In this document: positions 29,359 through 39,277 of the stretch, in pieces
Layout of the letters: each line of letters opens with the position of its first letter
Numbering within the stretch: position 1 is the stretch's first letter
Source of the DNA: Corynebacterium matruchotii
GTDB taxonomy: Bacteria; Actinomycetota; Actinomycetes; Mycobacteriales; Mycobacteriaceae
Assembly: GCF_011612265.2 (NCBI RefSeq)
Contig: NZ_CP050134.2
Location: forward strand, 1,550,001-1,614,000
DNA: 64,000 nt
Direction: 5' to 3'
Made by a program: the position numbers and the translations under genes
Notes under the pieces: model-generated
Database searches by the model: none
Seen by the model: the letters and a program-made list of their open reading frames with translations, nothing else
Told to the model about the DNA's origin: nothing

Positions 29359-30317
29359 TTATTTCCGTTTTGCCAATTCCTCCACTATGAGGGGCACTAT
29401 TTCGTGCAGGTCACCCACCACACCTAGGTCGGCAATGTGGAAGAATGGGGCATCATCATCGTTGTTGATGACAATGATTTTTTTGGCGGTTTGCATGCCT
29501 GATGTGTGTTGGATGGCGCCGGAAACCCCCAGGCCAATATACACGTCGGGGCTGACAGTCACGCCGGTTTGACCAATCTGGTAGATCGGATCGTACCAGC
29601 CCAGGTCCACAACATCGCGGGTGGCGCCGACGGCACCGCCGAGCGCGTCGGCGAGGGCTTCGACTTCGGTGTGGAAGTTCTCTTCCGAATCCACGCCCCG
29701 GCCGCCGGCCACCACAACCTTGGCGTTGGTCAAATCCGGCCGGTCTCCCTTGACCGCCGGCACGAACTTGGTGACGGTCACGTCTTTCTCCGAGGCTGCC
29801 GGCAGTTCGAATGTGCTGACCACACCGGCCCCCGGGTGGGTTTCGCCGGCACCTCGGTGGCGCCGTGCCGCATGGTGTAGATGGGGCTGCTGCCGCCCAC
29901 CGCGGTGGACACTTCGATGGCGTCGCCGAAAATGCTCATGAGGGCGGTGAGGTCGCTATTGACCTGCACCACGTCGCACAGCACCCCGGAGGCGAGGCGG
30001 GCGGCCAACCGGCCGGCGATTTCGTTGCCGGTCACGCCCGCACCCACCAGGATGGGCCCGGGGGCGCCGGCCGCAAGCATGGAGAGCGCGTCGGCGGCGG
30101 GCAGCACGACCCGCTGGGCGGTATCGGCCCCGACGGCGGCAACGATGGCGTCCGCGCCCAGGGCGGCCAGTTGGGACACCAATGGCTCGTGGGCACCTGC
30201 CGCACCAACAACCACGGCCGTCACGGATTCGAACACCTTTGCGGCGGTAATGAGTTCCCCGGTGATGGGAAGTACCTGGTCGCCATCATATTCGACCAGA
30301 ACATATGCGGTAGACAT
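29359..30317 (-). pseudogene. etfA: Electron transfer flavoprotein alpha subunit, interrupted by an apparent frameshift
   Basis: The gene is split in two frames. The N-terminal part (MSTAYVLVEYDGDQ..., ending after YTMRHGATEVPAKPTRG) lies at 29778-30317. The FAD-binding C-terminal part (VVSTFELPAASEKDV..., with VVAGGRGVDSEENF, the QIGQTGVTVSPDVYIG region and GVSGAIQHTSG) ends at 29359. Restoring one G in the G5 run (C5 on the plus strand, 29829-29833) rejoins TRG-AGVVSTFEL and gives about 319 residues, the normal EtfA length. EtfA with EtfB carries electrons from acyl-CoA and other flavin dehydrogenases to the quinone pool. Because etfB and the operon are intact, a sequencing error is as likely as real inactivation. 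Confidence 0.88.
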
Positions 30318-30335
30318 AATGTGGGTTTCTCCTAA

Positions 30336-31136
30336 CTACTTCTGATCGGAAATGAGCTTTTCGGCCACTAAATAATCCACGATTCGGGTCGCCGCGGCGG
30401 CCGGCTCGTCCCGGATGATTTCCCCCTGGGTGCGGACCGGCCGGGTCACGGCCGCAGTCACCGCGGTGGAGGCGTACCCCAACCCCACCTGCTGCGGGTC
30501 CACCCCAATATCCGCCAACTCCAGCTGGCGGATCTCCGCCTTCTTCGCCGCCATGATGCCCTTAAAATTCGGGAATCGGGGCTTATCCGCCTGGTCGGTC
30601 ACCGACACAATGGCCGGCAGTGGGGCCTCAATGTTGAAATGCCCTTCGGCGGTCTCCCGCACCCCCTTGACCACACCGCTTTCAATACTCACCGAATTGC
30701 AAGCAGTCAGCGCTGGCTGATTCCGGTACTCCGCCAGCACCCCGGTCAATGCGCCAGTGCCAGCGTCGGAAGACGCCACCCCGGAAATAATCAGAGACAC
30801 GTCGGGGATCTGCTGTAGCGCATTGGTGAGCGCCCAGGCGGTACCAAGGATGTCGGATCCGGCGAGCGCGTCGTCGATAAGCAAAACCGCATCGTCGGCC
30901 CCCATGGCCAAGGCTTTGCGCAATGCTTCCTCAGAACCTGCAGGGCCGGCGCTTAACGCAACCACCGTGAATTCTGGATTAGCTTCCCGAAGCCGCAGCG
31001 CCTGCTCCACCGCGAATTCATTAATTTCATCAATAACATTATCCGCGGCCTCCCGATCCAGGGTAAAATCCGCCGTCAGGCTTTTCGTCGACCAGGTATC
31101 CGGCACGTTCTTAACCAGCACCACAATTGCCGGCAT
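30336..31136 (-). CDS. etfB: Electron transfer flavoprotein beta subunit
   Basis: The protein has 266 residues. The N-terminal IVVLVKNVPDTW, the segment NEFAVEQALRLRE, and the AMP-binding region SDAGTGALTGVLAEYRNQP are typical of EtfB. The conserved C-terminal signature follows (IVSVTDQADKPRFPNFKGIMAAKK). It heterodimerises with EtfA, binds AMP and helps dock partner dehydrogenases. It is the first gene of the etfB-etfA-cysteine desulfurase operon, 18 nt ahead of etfA. About 200 nt of non-coding DNA separates it from the THUMP-like gene on the same strand. Confidence 0.95.
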   Translation of the reverse strand: MPAIVVLVKNVPDTWSTKSLTADFTLDREAADNVIDEINEFAVEQALRLREANPEFTVVALSAGPAGSEEALRKALAMGADDAVLLIDDALAGSDILGTAWALTNALQQIPDVSLIISGVASSDAGTGALTGVLAEYRNQPALTACNSVSIESGVVKGVRETAEGHFNIEAPLPAIVSVTDQADKPRFPNFKGIMAAKKAEIRQLELADIGVDPQQVGLGYASTAVTAAVTRPVRTQGEIIRDEPAAAATRIVDYLVAEKLISDQK

Positions 31137-31335
31137 GGGCAGTCACTCACCTTTCGTAATAAATTGTTTCTGTGCAGAGTTTAGCGGAGAACCAGCACTA
31201 ACCTATCACTAACCGCTGACGCAACACCCAATTCTTGAGGATTTTAGTCACATCACGCTGCCGAAACACCCCATTCGAACACGGTTATTTATGCATGCAA
31301 TAAATTCCGGCCGCACCAAACCACACCACGCCGCA

Positions 31336-32568
31336 TCATGGTATGGGCTGGCCCGCAGGCGGCTCCCCCACCACCCGGGCTTCGCACACCAATGCCACCC
31401 CGGACCGGCCGATCCGCGTACACACCACCGCCATTGGCCGCGACCCGGAAAGCCGTAGCTTCTGCCGCAGCCGATCCGGGTCCACATCCACGCCCCGCAC
31501 TAAAATCTCCACCGACCCGCAATCATGGCCCCGCAGCACCGACCGTAGCTTCTTCAACGGCACCGTCTCAAGATAGGGGAACCCGCTCATACCCGCCGGA
31601 ATCCGATCACCCGTGAGGTAAGCAATCCGCTCATCCAAGAGCCACAGGTTTTCCCTATGAGCGTAGTGGCGCACCAGCCCGGCGCGAATGACCGCCCCAT
31701 CGGGGTCGATGATGTAGGTGCCGGGCTCCCCCACCAAGGTGTCGGCCCCGGGATCGTCACGGTCGGTGAGGATGTCCATGGTGCCGTCGCGGATGATGAC
31801 AGCTTCGCGGTGGAGTCCGTCGGCGAGCGCCGGGCTGTACAGGCAGGCTTCTTTCACCCCACCATCGACGCTGACGAGGCTGACCAGGCCGTCCCAGCCG
31901 GTGAAGTCGATGCCGGGGGCGCATTTGATGGCCATGGAAGTGCGCGGGTAGGTGGCGATGATAGTGGCAAGCGGTGGGAGGAGTTCGTCGGGGTTGGTGA
32001 TGCGTCGCCCCTGGTGGCGGCGGGCGGGGTCGGCGATAATGGCGTCGGCGGCGCCGGGGATGGTTGCGGGGTGCCTGGCGTCGGCGACGTAGAAACCCCA
32101 GACGGGTTGGGGTTTGTTCGCAGCGTTCGCTGTGGGAAAGGTGGCGCCGAGGTTGTGGCGGGCCATGATGACTCGTGACGGATCGAGGTCGCTGCCGAAG
32201 TATTGGATGCCGGCGGCGACCAGTGCGTGGCCTTCAGTGCCGATAGAGCAGGTGATGTCGTGGATGCGGGCGCCCGGGCCCAGGGTGCGGGCGAGGCGGG
32301 CTGCTCGCACGCGGGCGACAGGGAGTGGGGTTGCTTGTTGGGCGGATTCGTGGCAGACGATCCAGTCGGCGGGGAGCTGTTTCCGGGCGGCGGTGTGGCG
32401 GGCGCGGCCGAGTTCCATGGCTGCACGACCGTATTCGCCCAGGTGTTCGCGTAGGTAGGTGGCGTCGGTGAGGGCGTCGCGGGGAGCGAAGCTGCGGGTT
32501 GCCAGGTGACAGGTGATGTCCGCGTTGTGGGCGATGAGGTAGTGGACTTCGTCGATGCTGTAGCTCAC
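31336..32568 (-). CDS. SAM-dependent methyltransferase with THUMP-like C-terminal domain
   Basis: The protein has 410 residues from the GTG at 32568 (SYSIDEVHYLIA); the open frame extends upstream, but that part is a Pro/His-rich shadow of the NUDIX gene. The Rossmann region has ARIHDITCSIGTEGHALVAA, FGSDLDPSRVIMARHN, then IIADPARRHQGRR where an N6-MTase-type catalytic motif would sit. The last ~75 residues match the THUMP-like domain (FPYLETVPLKKLRSVLRGHD, then VEILVRGVDVDPDRLRQKL). It probably modifies RNA, but no substrate is known. It begins 23 nt after the NUDIX stop, so the two form an operon. Confidence 0.85.
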   Translation of the reverse strand: MSYSIDEVHYLIAHNADITCHLATRSFAPRDALTDATYLREHLGEYGRAAMELGRARHTAARKQLPADWIVCHESAQQATPLPVARVRAARLARTLGPGARIHDITCSIGTEGHALVAAGIQYFGSDLDPSRVIMARHNLGATFPTANAANKPQPVWGFYVADARHPATIPGAADAIIADPARRHQGRRITNPDELLPPLATIIATYPRTSMAIKCAPGIDFTGWDGLVSLVSVDGGVKEACLYSPALADGLHREAVIIRDGTMDILTDRDDPGADTLVGEPGTYIIDPDGAVIRAGLVRHYAHRENLWLLDERIAYLTGDRIPAGMSGFPYLETVPLKKLRSVLRGHDCGSVEILVRGVDVDPDRLRQKLRLSGSRPMAVVCTRIGRSGVALVCEARVVGEPPAGQPIP

Positions 32569-32591
32569 GGTGGTGGTGTGATGATGGGGGG

Positions 32592-33449
32592 TTAAAAGCG
32601 TTTTGGTGGGGTGTAGGTGAAGAATTCTTGGTAGCGGGGGTCGTGGATGGGGTCGCCTAGTACTGGGTCCATGCTGGGGTTTTGGAGGGTGTCGAGGAGG
32701 GATTTGACGGTGGTGTGTTCGCTGAGGAAGAGCATGTGGGCCCAGGTGGGTATGACGAGGCGAAGCAGGCCGGCGCGCCACCCGTCGAGGATGAGAGATG
32801 GGGGGAACCAGCCGGTGGAAGATACTTCGATGGAGTCGTCGTCATCGGGTTCTTGGTCGTGGGGCAGGGCGGCAACAAACGAATAGAGATCGAACTGGTG
32901 TTTGTCCGTTTCGGGGCTGACCCAGCGGGAACAAGGGGTGAGGAGGTCGGTGCGGGCGACGAGGTTGTTTTGCAGCAGCAACTGCGAGAAGGACAGGCAG
33001 TGGGATTCGAGCGCGAGCCGGTCGTCGTGGAATGGGGTGGCGTCGGCAACGAGGCGGCCATCGGCGTGGGAGGCTAAGAGGGTGCCGGATTCTTCGAAGA
33101 GTTCCCGGCAGGCGCCGAGGATGAGGGCGCGGGCGCGGAACCTGTCGGTTTTCAGGCGTTTCGCCCATACGCTGAGGCTGGGCCCGTACCAGGTGGGGTC
33201 GGTTTCAAAAATGTCGTGGGTGAGGGGTTCGAACACGAGTGGGGCGTTGGATTTGCCGGTTTGGGGTTGGGCAAGGGTGAAATCACGGGGGTCGACGCCG
33301 CCGCCGGGAAACACCGTGGCCTTGGGGAACGTGGGCATGGAGGAGACACGTTCCTGCACGTAGACTTCGAGACCATAGGCGCCGTCTCTCACTAGGAGGA
33401 CGGTGACGGCGAGTTTATTGCCGCGATACCCCTCGACGAATCGTGCCAC
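32592..33449 (-). CDS. NUDIX hydrolase
   Basis: The protein has 285 residues with a GTG start at 33449 and GGGAGG upstream. The Nudix fold is shown by FPKATVFPGGGVDPRD and a box read as GACRELFEESG, with an unusually long insert between the two, as in NUDT7/19-like enzymes that cleave CoA or other nucleoside diphosphate derivatives. The C-terminal third (WFPPSLILDGW, IPTWAHMLFL) also resembles that subgroup. The substrate is not known. It precedes the THUMP-like methyltransferase in a two-gene operon. Confidence 0.88.
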   Translation of the reverse strand: MARFVEGYRGNKLAVTVLLVRDGAYGLEVYVQERVSSMPTFPKATVFPGGGVDPRDFTLAQPQTGKSNAPLVFEPLTHDIFETDPTWYGPSLSVWAKRLKTDRFRARALILGACRELFEESGTLLASHADGRLVADATPFHDDRLALESHCLSFSQLLLQNNLVARTDLLTPCSRWVSPETDKHQFDLYSFVAALPHDQEPDDDDSIEVSSTGWFPPSLILDGWRAGLLRLVIPTWAHMLFLSEHTTVKSLLDTLQNPSMDPVLGDPIHDPRYQEFFTYTPPKRF

Positions 33450-33668
33450 TTGTGTTTCGACCTCCCGATCATGTTTTTACCAGCATACCTAACCCAGGTG
33501 AGGGTTTGTTATGGGCATGATAGTTGTCATGATTCGGTGGGTTTGTTTCATCGACCACGCTTTCCGGCCAGCCACACCGCCGGCACATGATACCGCCGAT
33601 GCGCCGGGTCGGCGGCCAGCAAGCCAAGTATCGGTCACCGCAGCTACCATGGCTGGCCAGTTGGCCGG

Positions 33669-34499
33669 CTACCGGTGGGCGAAGAATCGGCCGCCCACGT
33701 GATCGACCTGGATGGGCTGGTGGAAGGCGGCATTGAGGTTATCGCTGGTCAGCACCTGGTCGATGGGGCCGGTGGTAACAATGCCGCCCTGGTCGAGCAG
33801 GAGGGCGTGGGTGAAACCGGTGGGGATTTCTTCCACATGGTGGGTGACCATGACCAGGGTGGGGGCATCCGGGTCGGTTGCCAGTTCCCCAAGGTAGGCA
33901 ACGAGGTCTTCCCGGCCGCCCAGGTCCATGCCGGCGCTGGGCTCGTCGAGAAGCAACAGTTCGGGGTTGGCCATGAGGGACCTAGCGATGAGGACTCGTT
34001 TGCGTTCGCCTTCGCTGAGGGTTCCCCAGGTGCGGTCGGAAAGATGGTCGGCGCCCACCTGGGTGAGCATGCCGGCGGCCCGATCCAGGTCTTCGGAATC
34101 GTATTCTTCCCGCCACCGACCCAAAATGGCGTATCCTGCGGAAACCACCAGGTCAATGACTTTTTCGCCGGTGGGGATGCGACTGGCAACCGCACTGGAG
34201 CACATGCCAATAGCCGCCCTGAGGTCGCGCATGTCGGTGCGGCCGATGCGTTCGCCTAATAGCCAGATGGTGCCGGTGGAGGGGAATTCCTCGGCGGCGG
34301 CGAGTCGCATGAGGGTGGTTTTGCCGGCACCGTTGGGTCCGACGATGATCCAGCGCTGCCCAGCAGCCACCTGCCATGTGATGTGGGAAACAAGCGGGCG
34401 TTGATTGCGGATTAAGGAAACATCGTCAAATTGGATCAAAATATCAGGTTGCGGGGGTGTTAGTTCATTGGTGGGGGTTGAATTATTCATAGCATCCAT
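33669..34499 (-). CDS. ABC transporter ATP-binding protein (ModF-like)
   Basis: The protein is about 276 residues from the ATG at 34499; ATG at 34490 and a GTG at 34535 are alternatives, and none has a strong ribosome binding site. Walker A is GPNGAGKT, the signature is LSEGERKR, Walker B is ELLLLDEPSAGMD, and the switch His is in MVTHHVEE. No permease or binding protein lies beside it, so it may work with subunits encoded elsewhere or act outside transport. It diverges from glgE with about 250 nt between them. Confidence 0.9.
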   Translation of the reverse strand: MDAMNNSTPTNELTPPQPDILIQFDDVSLIRNQRPLVSHITWQVAAGQRWIIVGPNGAGKTTLMRLAAAEEFPSTGTIWLLGERIGRTDMRDLRAAIGMCSSAVASRIPTGEKVIDLVVSAGYAILGRWREEYDSEDLDRAAGMLTQVGADHLSDRTWGTLSEGERKRVLIARSLMANPELLLLDEPSAGMDLGGREDLVAYLGELATDPDAPTLVMVTHHVEEIPTGFTHALLLDQGGIVTTGPIDQVLTSDNLNAAFHQPIQVDHVGGRFFAHR

Positions 34500-34755
34500 C
34501 TTGTCGTAAGAATTTTTTTGCTGTGGAACTGACACAAGTTAACTACGCTAGTAAGGGCGTAGAAAAACTTTATACCCCTGTTGGCTCCCCCATGGTTCCC
34601 CCATGTGCGGGCATCATGTTGATAAAACGTGAATGGAAACACATTTCGCCGGGGCGTAGCAACAGGCATACTGGACTTAAAAGTTTTGAATGCAACACAA
34701 GTAAATAATGTGTAAAACCATATCCCCCTACTCATACAAAGGAAGCGTCAGTATT

Positions 34756-36792
34756 GTGACTGGAAGACTCGCTATTGAAGACGTTCGCCCGCAACTTTCT
34801 GCCGGTACCTACCCGTCGAAAGCGGTGGTTGGTGAACTTGTGCCGGTCAGCGCGCAGGTATGGCGGGAAGGCCATGATGCCATTTCCGCCACTCTCACCA
34901 TCACGGGGCCTAAAGATTCGCAGATTGCGGCGTCACCACTGCATATCACCATGCATCAGGATGAGTTCAATGAGGATCTTGTGCATGCGTTTTTCATCCC
35001 GGATGTCATGGGGACCTGGACATTCCAGGTTGATGCGTGGAGTGATCCTATGCGCACGTGGCGGCATGCGGTCACGAAGAAGATTGAGGCGGGGCAGTCG
35101 GAAGAAGAGCTCGCTAACGATCTAATACATGGTGCGGATCTGTTTGATAAGGCCGCCAAGGGGGTTCCCGATAAGTCGCAGCGCAAGGTGTTGCAGGCTA
35201 TTGCTAAAGAGCTGCGCACCCATAAGGAGCAGCTGCGGACCCGGGTAGCGCCGGCACTGTCGGAAACCACGTTGAGCATTTTGGCGGAGCACCCGCTGCG
35301 GGAGTTACTGACTACGGGACAGCCAAATGCGGTGTTGGTGGAGCGCCGGGATGCGTTGGTGAATTCCTGGTATGAGTTGTTCCCCCGGTCGACGGGTGGG
35401 GTGGATGCGGATGGGAATCCGATCCATGGCACGTTTGAGACCACGGCACGGGCATTGAACCGGGTGGCGAAGATGGGGTTTGATACGGTGTATTTCCCGC
35501 CGATTCACCCGATCGGTGAGGTGCATCGGAAGGGGAAGAATAACTCGCTCGTGCCGGAGCCTGATGATGTGGGATCCCCGTGGGCTGTGGGTTCGGCCCA
35601 GGGTGGGCATGATACCGTGCACCCACAGTTGGGGACGATTGATGATTTTAAAACCCTGTTGCAGTATGCGAAGAAGCTGGGGTTGGAGGTTGCGATTGAT
35701 TTGGCGTTGCAGGCGGCACCGGATCACCCGTGGGCGGTAGAGCATCGGGATTTCTTCACGTCGCAGCCAGATGGCACGATCGCGTATGCGGAGAATCCGC
35801 CAAAGAAATACCAGGATATTTATCCGCTAAATTTTGATAATAATCCCACGGAGATCTATGCGGAGATCTACAAGATGGTGATGTTCTGGGTGGAGATAGG
35901 AGTGACCACGTTCCGGGTGGATAACCCGCACACGAAGCCAGCAAATTTCTGGCAGTGGTTGATCTCCAAGGTGCATGAGACGAACCCGGATATTATTTTC
36001 TTGGCGGAGGCGTTTACCCGCCCGGCGCGGCTGTATGGGTTGGCGAAGGTGGGGTTCTCCCAGTCGTACACGTATTTCACGTGGAAGACTTCGAAGTACG
36101 AACTGACCCAGTTCGCCGAGGAGATTGCGGCGATGAGTGATGTGTGCCGGCCGAATCTGTTTGTGAACACGCCGGATATTTTGCACGCATCCTTGCAGTA
36201 TGGTGGGCGCGCTATTTTCGCCATTCGGGCGGCGCTAGCTGCCACAATGTCGCCGCTATGGGGCGTGTATTCGGGCTATGAGCTGTTTGAGAATCAGGCG
36301 GTTGCCCCGGATTCGGAAGAGTATTTGGATTCGGAGAAATACCAGCTGCGGCCCCGGGATTTCGAAGCAGCGCTGAATAATGGTGATTCTTTGGAGCCAT
36401 ATATTGCAACGTTGAACAAGATCCGGCGGGAGCATCCGGCGTTGCAGCAGTTGCGGCAGATTCATTTCCACTACGCCCCGAACGACAACATCATTGCGTA
36501 CAGCAAGGTGGATCCGGTGACCGGTGATGCGATTTTGGTGGTGGTCAATTTGGATCCGCACCACGACCAGGAGACGGTGCTGGAGTTGGATATGTCACAA
36601 ATTGGGCAGTCGCCGGATGCGTCGTTTACGGCCCATGATCTTGTGACCGGCCGGGACTTCCCGTGGTATGCCCGGACGTTTGTCCGGCTCAGCCCGTGGG
36701 GTGATGTGGCCCATATTTTGCAATTGCCGAAGGTTGAGGGCGCAGCGTTAGCGAAGATCCGCGAGCGGGCTGTCAACGACTATCGCGCCTAA
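34756..36792 (+). CDS. glgE: Alpha-1,4-glucan:maltose-1-phosphate maltosyltransferase GlgE
   Basis: The protein has 678 residues from the GTG at 34756 (TGRLAIEDVRPQL), with AAGGAAG about 10 nt upstream; an in-frame ATG at 34708 has no ribosome binding site. GlgE (GH13 subfamily 3) extends alpha-glucan with maltose-1-phosphate. The nucleophile is D389 (TTFRVDNPHTKP) and the acid/base is E418 (IIFLAEAFTRP), offset by a constant 5 from the Streptomyces enzyme. The N-terminal beta domain and the dimerising helical segment are present. glgB follows, so the two build branched glucan for storage or capsule. A perfect 16-bp hairpin lies between them. Confidence 0.96.
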   Translation: MTGRLAIEDVRPQLSAGTYPSKAVVGELVPVSAQVWREGHDAISATLTITGPKDSQIAASPLHITMHQDEFNEDLVHAFFIPDVMGTWTFQVDAWSDPMRTWRHAVTKKIEAGQSEEELANDLIHGADLFDKAAKGVPDKSQRKVLQAIAKELRTHKEQLRTRVAPALSETTLSILAEHPLRELLTTGQPNAVLVERRDALVNSWYELFPRSTGGVDADGNPIHGTFETTARALNRVAKMGFDTVYFPPIHPIGEVHRKGKNNSLVPEPDDVGSPWAVGSAQGGHDTVHPQLGTIDDFKTLLQYAKKLGLEVAIDLALQAAPDHPWAVEHRDFFTSQPDGTIAYAENPPKKYQDIYPLNFDNNPTEIYAEIYKMVMFWVEIGVTTFRVDNPHTKPANFWQWLISKVHETNPDIIFLAEAFTRPARLYGLAKVGFSQSYTYFTWKTSKYELTQFAEEIAAMSDVCRPNLFVNTPDILHASLQYGGRAIFAIRAALAATMSPLWGVYSGYELFENQAVAPDSEEYLDSEKYQLRPRDFEAALNNGDSLEPYIATLNKIRREHPALQQLRQIHFHYAPNDNIIAYSKVDPVTGDAILVVVNLDPHHDQETVLELDMSQIGQSPDASFTAHDLVTGRDFPWYARTFVRLSPWGDVAHILQLPKVEGAALAKIRERAVNDYRA

Positions 36793-36794
36793 TT

Positions 36795-36833
36795 TTGAGC
36801 TTTTCGACGCTAGGACGGCGTCGAAAAGCTCAA
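36795..36833 (+). terminator. Perfect 16-bp hairpin between glgE and glgB
   Basis: TTGAGCTTTTCGACGC (36795-36810) pairs perfectly with GCGTCGAAAAGCTCAA (36818-36833) across a 7-nt loop. It starts 2 nt after the glgE stop. No T-run follows on the plus strand, so it may be a partial terminator, a processing site or an mRNA stabiliser that sets the glgE:glgB ratio. Confidence 0.7.
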
Positions 36834-36949
36834 TAAGCGGTGTATCTCACGTAAATTTTTCGTCCAAAATATGTGGTGGCTACGGTAGCGTGAAGGGTGA
36901 AGCGTGGCCAAAACATACCGAATTTTTTCTATTAGAGAGGCTTGGTTAC

Positions 36950-39169
36950 ATGAGCTCCCCTATCACTGACCCGAACCACCCGTTGTATTTCAACGACCAC
37001 AATCGGGCCCTGCTAACCCAATGCCGGCATTATGATCCGCATTCGATCTATGGCTGGCACCCCATGGAAGAAGGCGGCGCGGTGTTCCGCACCCGCCAGT
37101 TAAACGCTAAAAAAGTGGAACTTATCACACCCGATGGTGGCAGCATTGAGCTGGAGCCGTTGGGGGATGATATTTTCGGCACGGTTTTGACCGGCGAGAA
37201 CACCGGTGGTGGCCATAAACTCCGCATCACCTGGAATAATGACATCACTACCGAAACGTATGACCCCTACAGCTTCTGGCCCACCCTGGGCGAGTTGGAC
37301 ATGTACCTGATTCGTGAGGGCCGGCATGAGCGCCTGTGGGACGTATTAGGGTCGCATGTGTGCGAGATCGAGACCGATAATTTCGGCCCGGTGAAGGGCA
37401 CGCGTTTTGCGGTGTGGGCGCCGAACGCCGCGGGTGTGGCGGTTATTGGTGATTTCTGCGGTTGGAACCCGAACCAGTTCCCCATGCGCAGCCTGGGGAG
37501 CTCCGGTATTTGGGAGATCTTCATCCCCGGCGTGGGCGAGGGTGAGGTGTATAAATATGCCATCCACACGCAGGAGGGGTGGCGGTTGGACAAGGCTGAC
37601 CCGTTGGCCCGCCGCACCGAGGTTCCGCCCCGCACCGGCTCCATTGTGACCGAGTCGCACTACGAGTGGCAGGACAAGGAGTGGCTGGAGAAGCGGGACA
37701 AGGCACAGCACGATGTGGAGCCCATGAGCATCTACGAGGTGCATTTGGGATCGTGGCGAGACGACCTGGGCTATAAGGAGCTTGCCACCGAACTGGTGGC
37801 GTATGTGAAGGAGATGGGCTATACGCACGTCGAATTCCTCCCCGTTGCCGAGCATCCGTTCGGTGGTTCGTGGGGTTATCAGGTTACCGGCTACTACTCC
37901 CCCACCGCCCGCTGGGGCACCCCCGATGAACTGCGTGAGCTTGTCGACGCGTTCCACGCGGAAGGCATTGGCGTCATCATGGACTGGGTGCCCGCCCACT
38001 TCCCGAAGGATGATTTCGCGCTGGGCCGGTTCGACGGCCGGGCTGTCTATGAGCACCCCGACTGGCGGCGGGGCGAGCAGAAAGACTGGGGCACCTATGT
38101 GTTCGACTTCGGCCGCAATGAGGTGCGTAACTTCCTGGTGGCCAACGCCCTCTACTGGCTGGAAGAATTCCACATGGATGGCCTGCGGGTGGATGCTGTG
38201 GCATCCATGCTGTACCTCGACTATTCCCGTGAAGACGGCGAATGGTTGCCTAACCAGTATGGTGGGCGGGAAAACCTGGATGCGGTGCAGTTCCTCCAGG
38301 AAATGAACGCCACCGTACATAAGTATCATGAGGGTGTGCTCACCATTGCGGAGGAGTCTACCTCCTGGCCGGGTGTGACCGCCCCCACCGAATACAACGG
38401 TTTGGGCTTCAACCTGAAGTGGAACATGGGGTGGATGAACGACACCCTGGAATATTATTCCAAGGATCCGGTCTACCGCCGCTACCACCACAACGAAATC
38501 ACCTTCGCCATGGTGTACGCCTACTCGGAGCACTATATTCTGCCGTTCAGCCACGACGAGGTGGTGCACGGCAAGGGCTCCTTGTGGGAGCGTATGCCGG
38601 GCGATACCTGGAACAAGGCTGCGGGGCTGCGGACCCTCTATGCGTTCATGTATGCGCATCCGGGCAAGAAGCTCCTCTTCCAAGGCCAGGAATTCGGCCA
38701 GGTGATGGAGTGGAACGAAAGCCGACCCGTCGAATGGGGCAATCTGACCGGCTGGGAGGGCGAATTCCATGTGGGTATTTCCCAACTGGTGAAGGATTTG
38801 AACACTCTCTACCAAGAGAATCCGGCCCTGTTCACCCAGGACAATACGCCGGATGGTTTCGCCTGGACCAAGTCGGATGATGCGGAGAATAATATTTTGT
38901 CCTTCGTCCGCTATGGTTCCGACGGGGAGAAACTGTTGTGCGTGTTCAACCTGGGTGGCACCTCCCAACTGTCTTACAAGCTGGGGGTTCCTGAATCCGG
39001 TTTCTGGAAGTGCATCATGAACACGGATCTTGCCACCTATGAGGGTGCGGATAACAAGCTGGAGCAGGAAGTTGCTGCCTGGGATACCGGGTGGGATGGT
39101 TACGATCATTCCATCACCCTGCACATCCCGGCCATGAGCGCCCAATACTACCGCTGGGAAAATAGCTAG
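36950..39169 (+). CDS. glgB: 1,4-alpha-glucan branching enzyme GlgB
   Basis: The protein has 739 residues from the ATG at 36950 (MSSPITDPNHPLYF), with GAGAGG 7 nt upstream; the frame is also open to 36890. GlgB (GH13 subfamily 9) makes alpha-1,6 branches. The N-terminal region has two CBM48-like beta domains (around YDPYSFWPTLGELD and FAVWAPNAAGVAVIGDFCGW). The nucleophile is D415 (GLRVDAVASMLYLDY), the acid/base E468 (TIAEESTSWPG) and the transition-state Asp is in FSHDEVVHGK. It works on the product of GlgE directly upstream. Confidence 0.97.
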   Translation: MSSPITDPNHPLYFNDHNRALLTQCRHYDPHSIYGWHPMEEGGAVFRTRQLNAKKVELITPDGGSIELEPLGDDIFGTVLTGENTGGGHKLRITWNNDITTETYDPYSFWPTLGELDMYLIREGRHERLWDVLGSHVCEIETDNFGPVKGTRFAVWAPNAAGVAVIGDFCGWNPNQFPMRSLGSSGIWEIFIPGVGEGEVYKYAIHTQEGWRLDKADPLARRTEVPPRTGSIVTESHYEWQDKEWLEKRDKAQHDVEPMSIYEVHLGSWRDDLGYKELATELVAYVKEMGYTHVEFLPVAEHPFGGSWGYQVTGYYSPTARWGTPDELRELVDAFHAEGIGVIMDWVPAHFPKDDFALGRFDGRAVYEHPDWRRGEQKDWGTYVFDFGRNEVRNFLVANALYWLEEFHMDGLRVDAVASMLYLDYSREDGEWLPNQYGGRENLDAVQFLQEMNATVHKYHEGVLTIAEESTSWPGVTAPTEYNGLGFNLKWNMGWMNDTLEYYSKDPVYRRYHHNEITFAMVYAYSEHYILPFSHDEVVHGKGSLWERMPGDTWNKAAGLRTLYAFMYAHPGKKLLFQGQEFGQVMEWNESRPVEWGNLTGWEGEFHVGISQLVKDLNTLYQENPALFTQDNTPDGFAWTKSDDAENNILSFVRYGSDGEKLLCVFNLGGTSQLSYKLGVPESGFWKCIMNTDLATYEGADNKLEQEVAAWDTGWDGYDHSITLHIPAMSAQYYRWENS

Positions 39170-39195
39170 CCACAGGGTAGAATAAGTTCTTGACG

Positions 39196-39230
39196 CCGCT
39201 CCCGCCGTTCGACCACGATGGTGGGGGCGG
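39196..39230. terminator. Bidirectional hairpin between glgB and the binding-protein gene
   Basis: CCGCTCCCGCC (39196-39206) pairs with GGTGGGGGCGG (39220-39230) with two G-U pairs, in the 108-nt gap between two convergent genes. No long T-run is present in either direction. Confidence 0.5.
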
Positions 39231-39277
39231 TTGTCGTTAGGAAAAAAGGGGCACGTGACCTGCGGCGTCGATAAGCA

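Noticed and set aside
37346..39145. 599-codon minus-strand open frame
   Set aside because: It mirrors glgB almost completely; glgB has all catalytic residues, and the mirror frame lacks recognisable domains.
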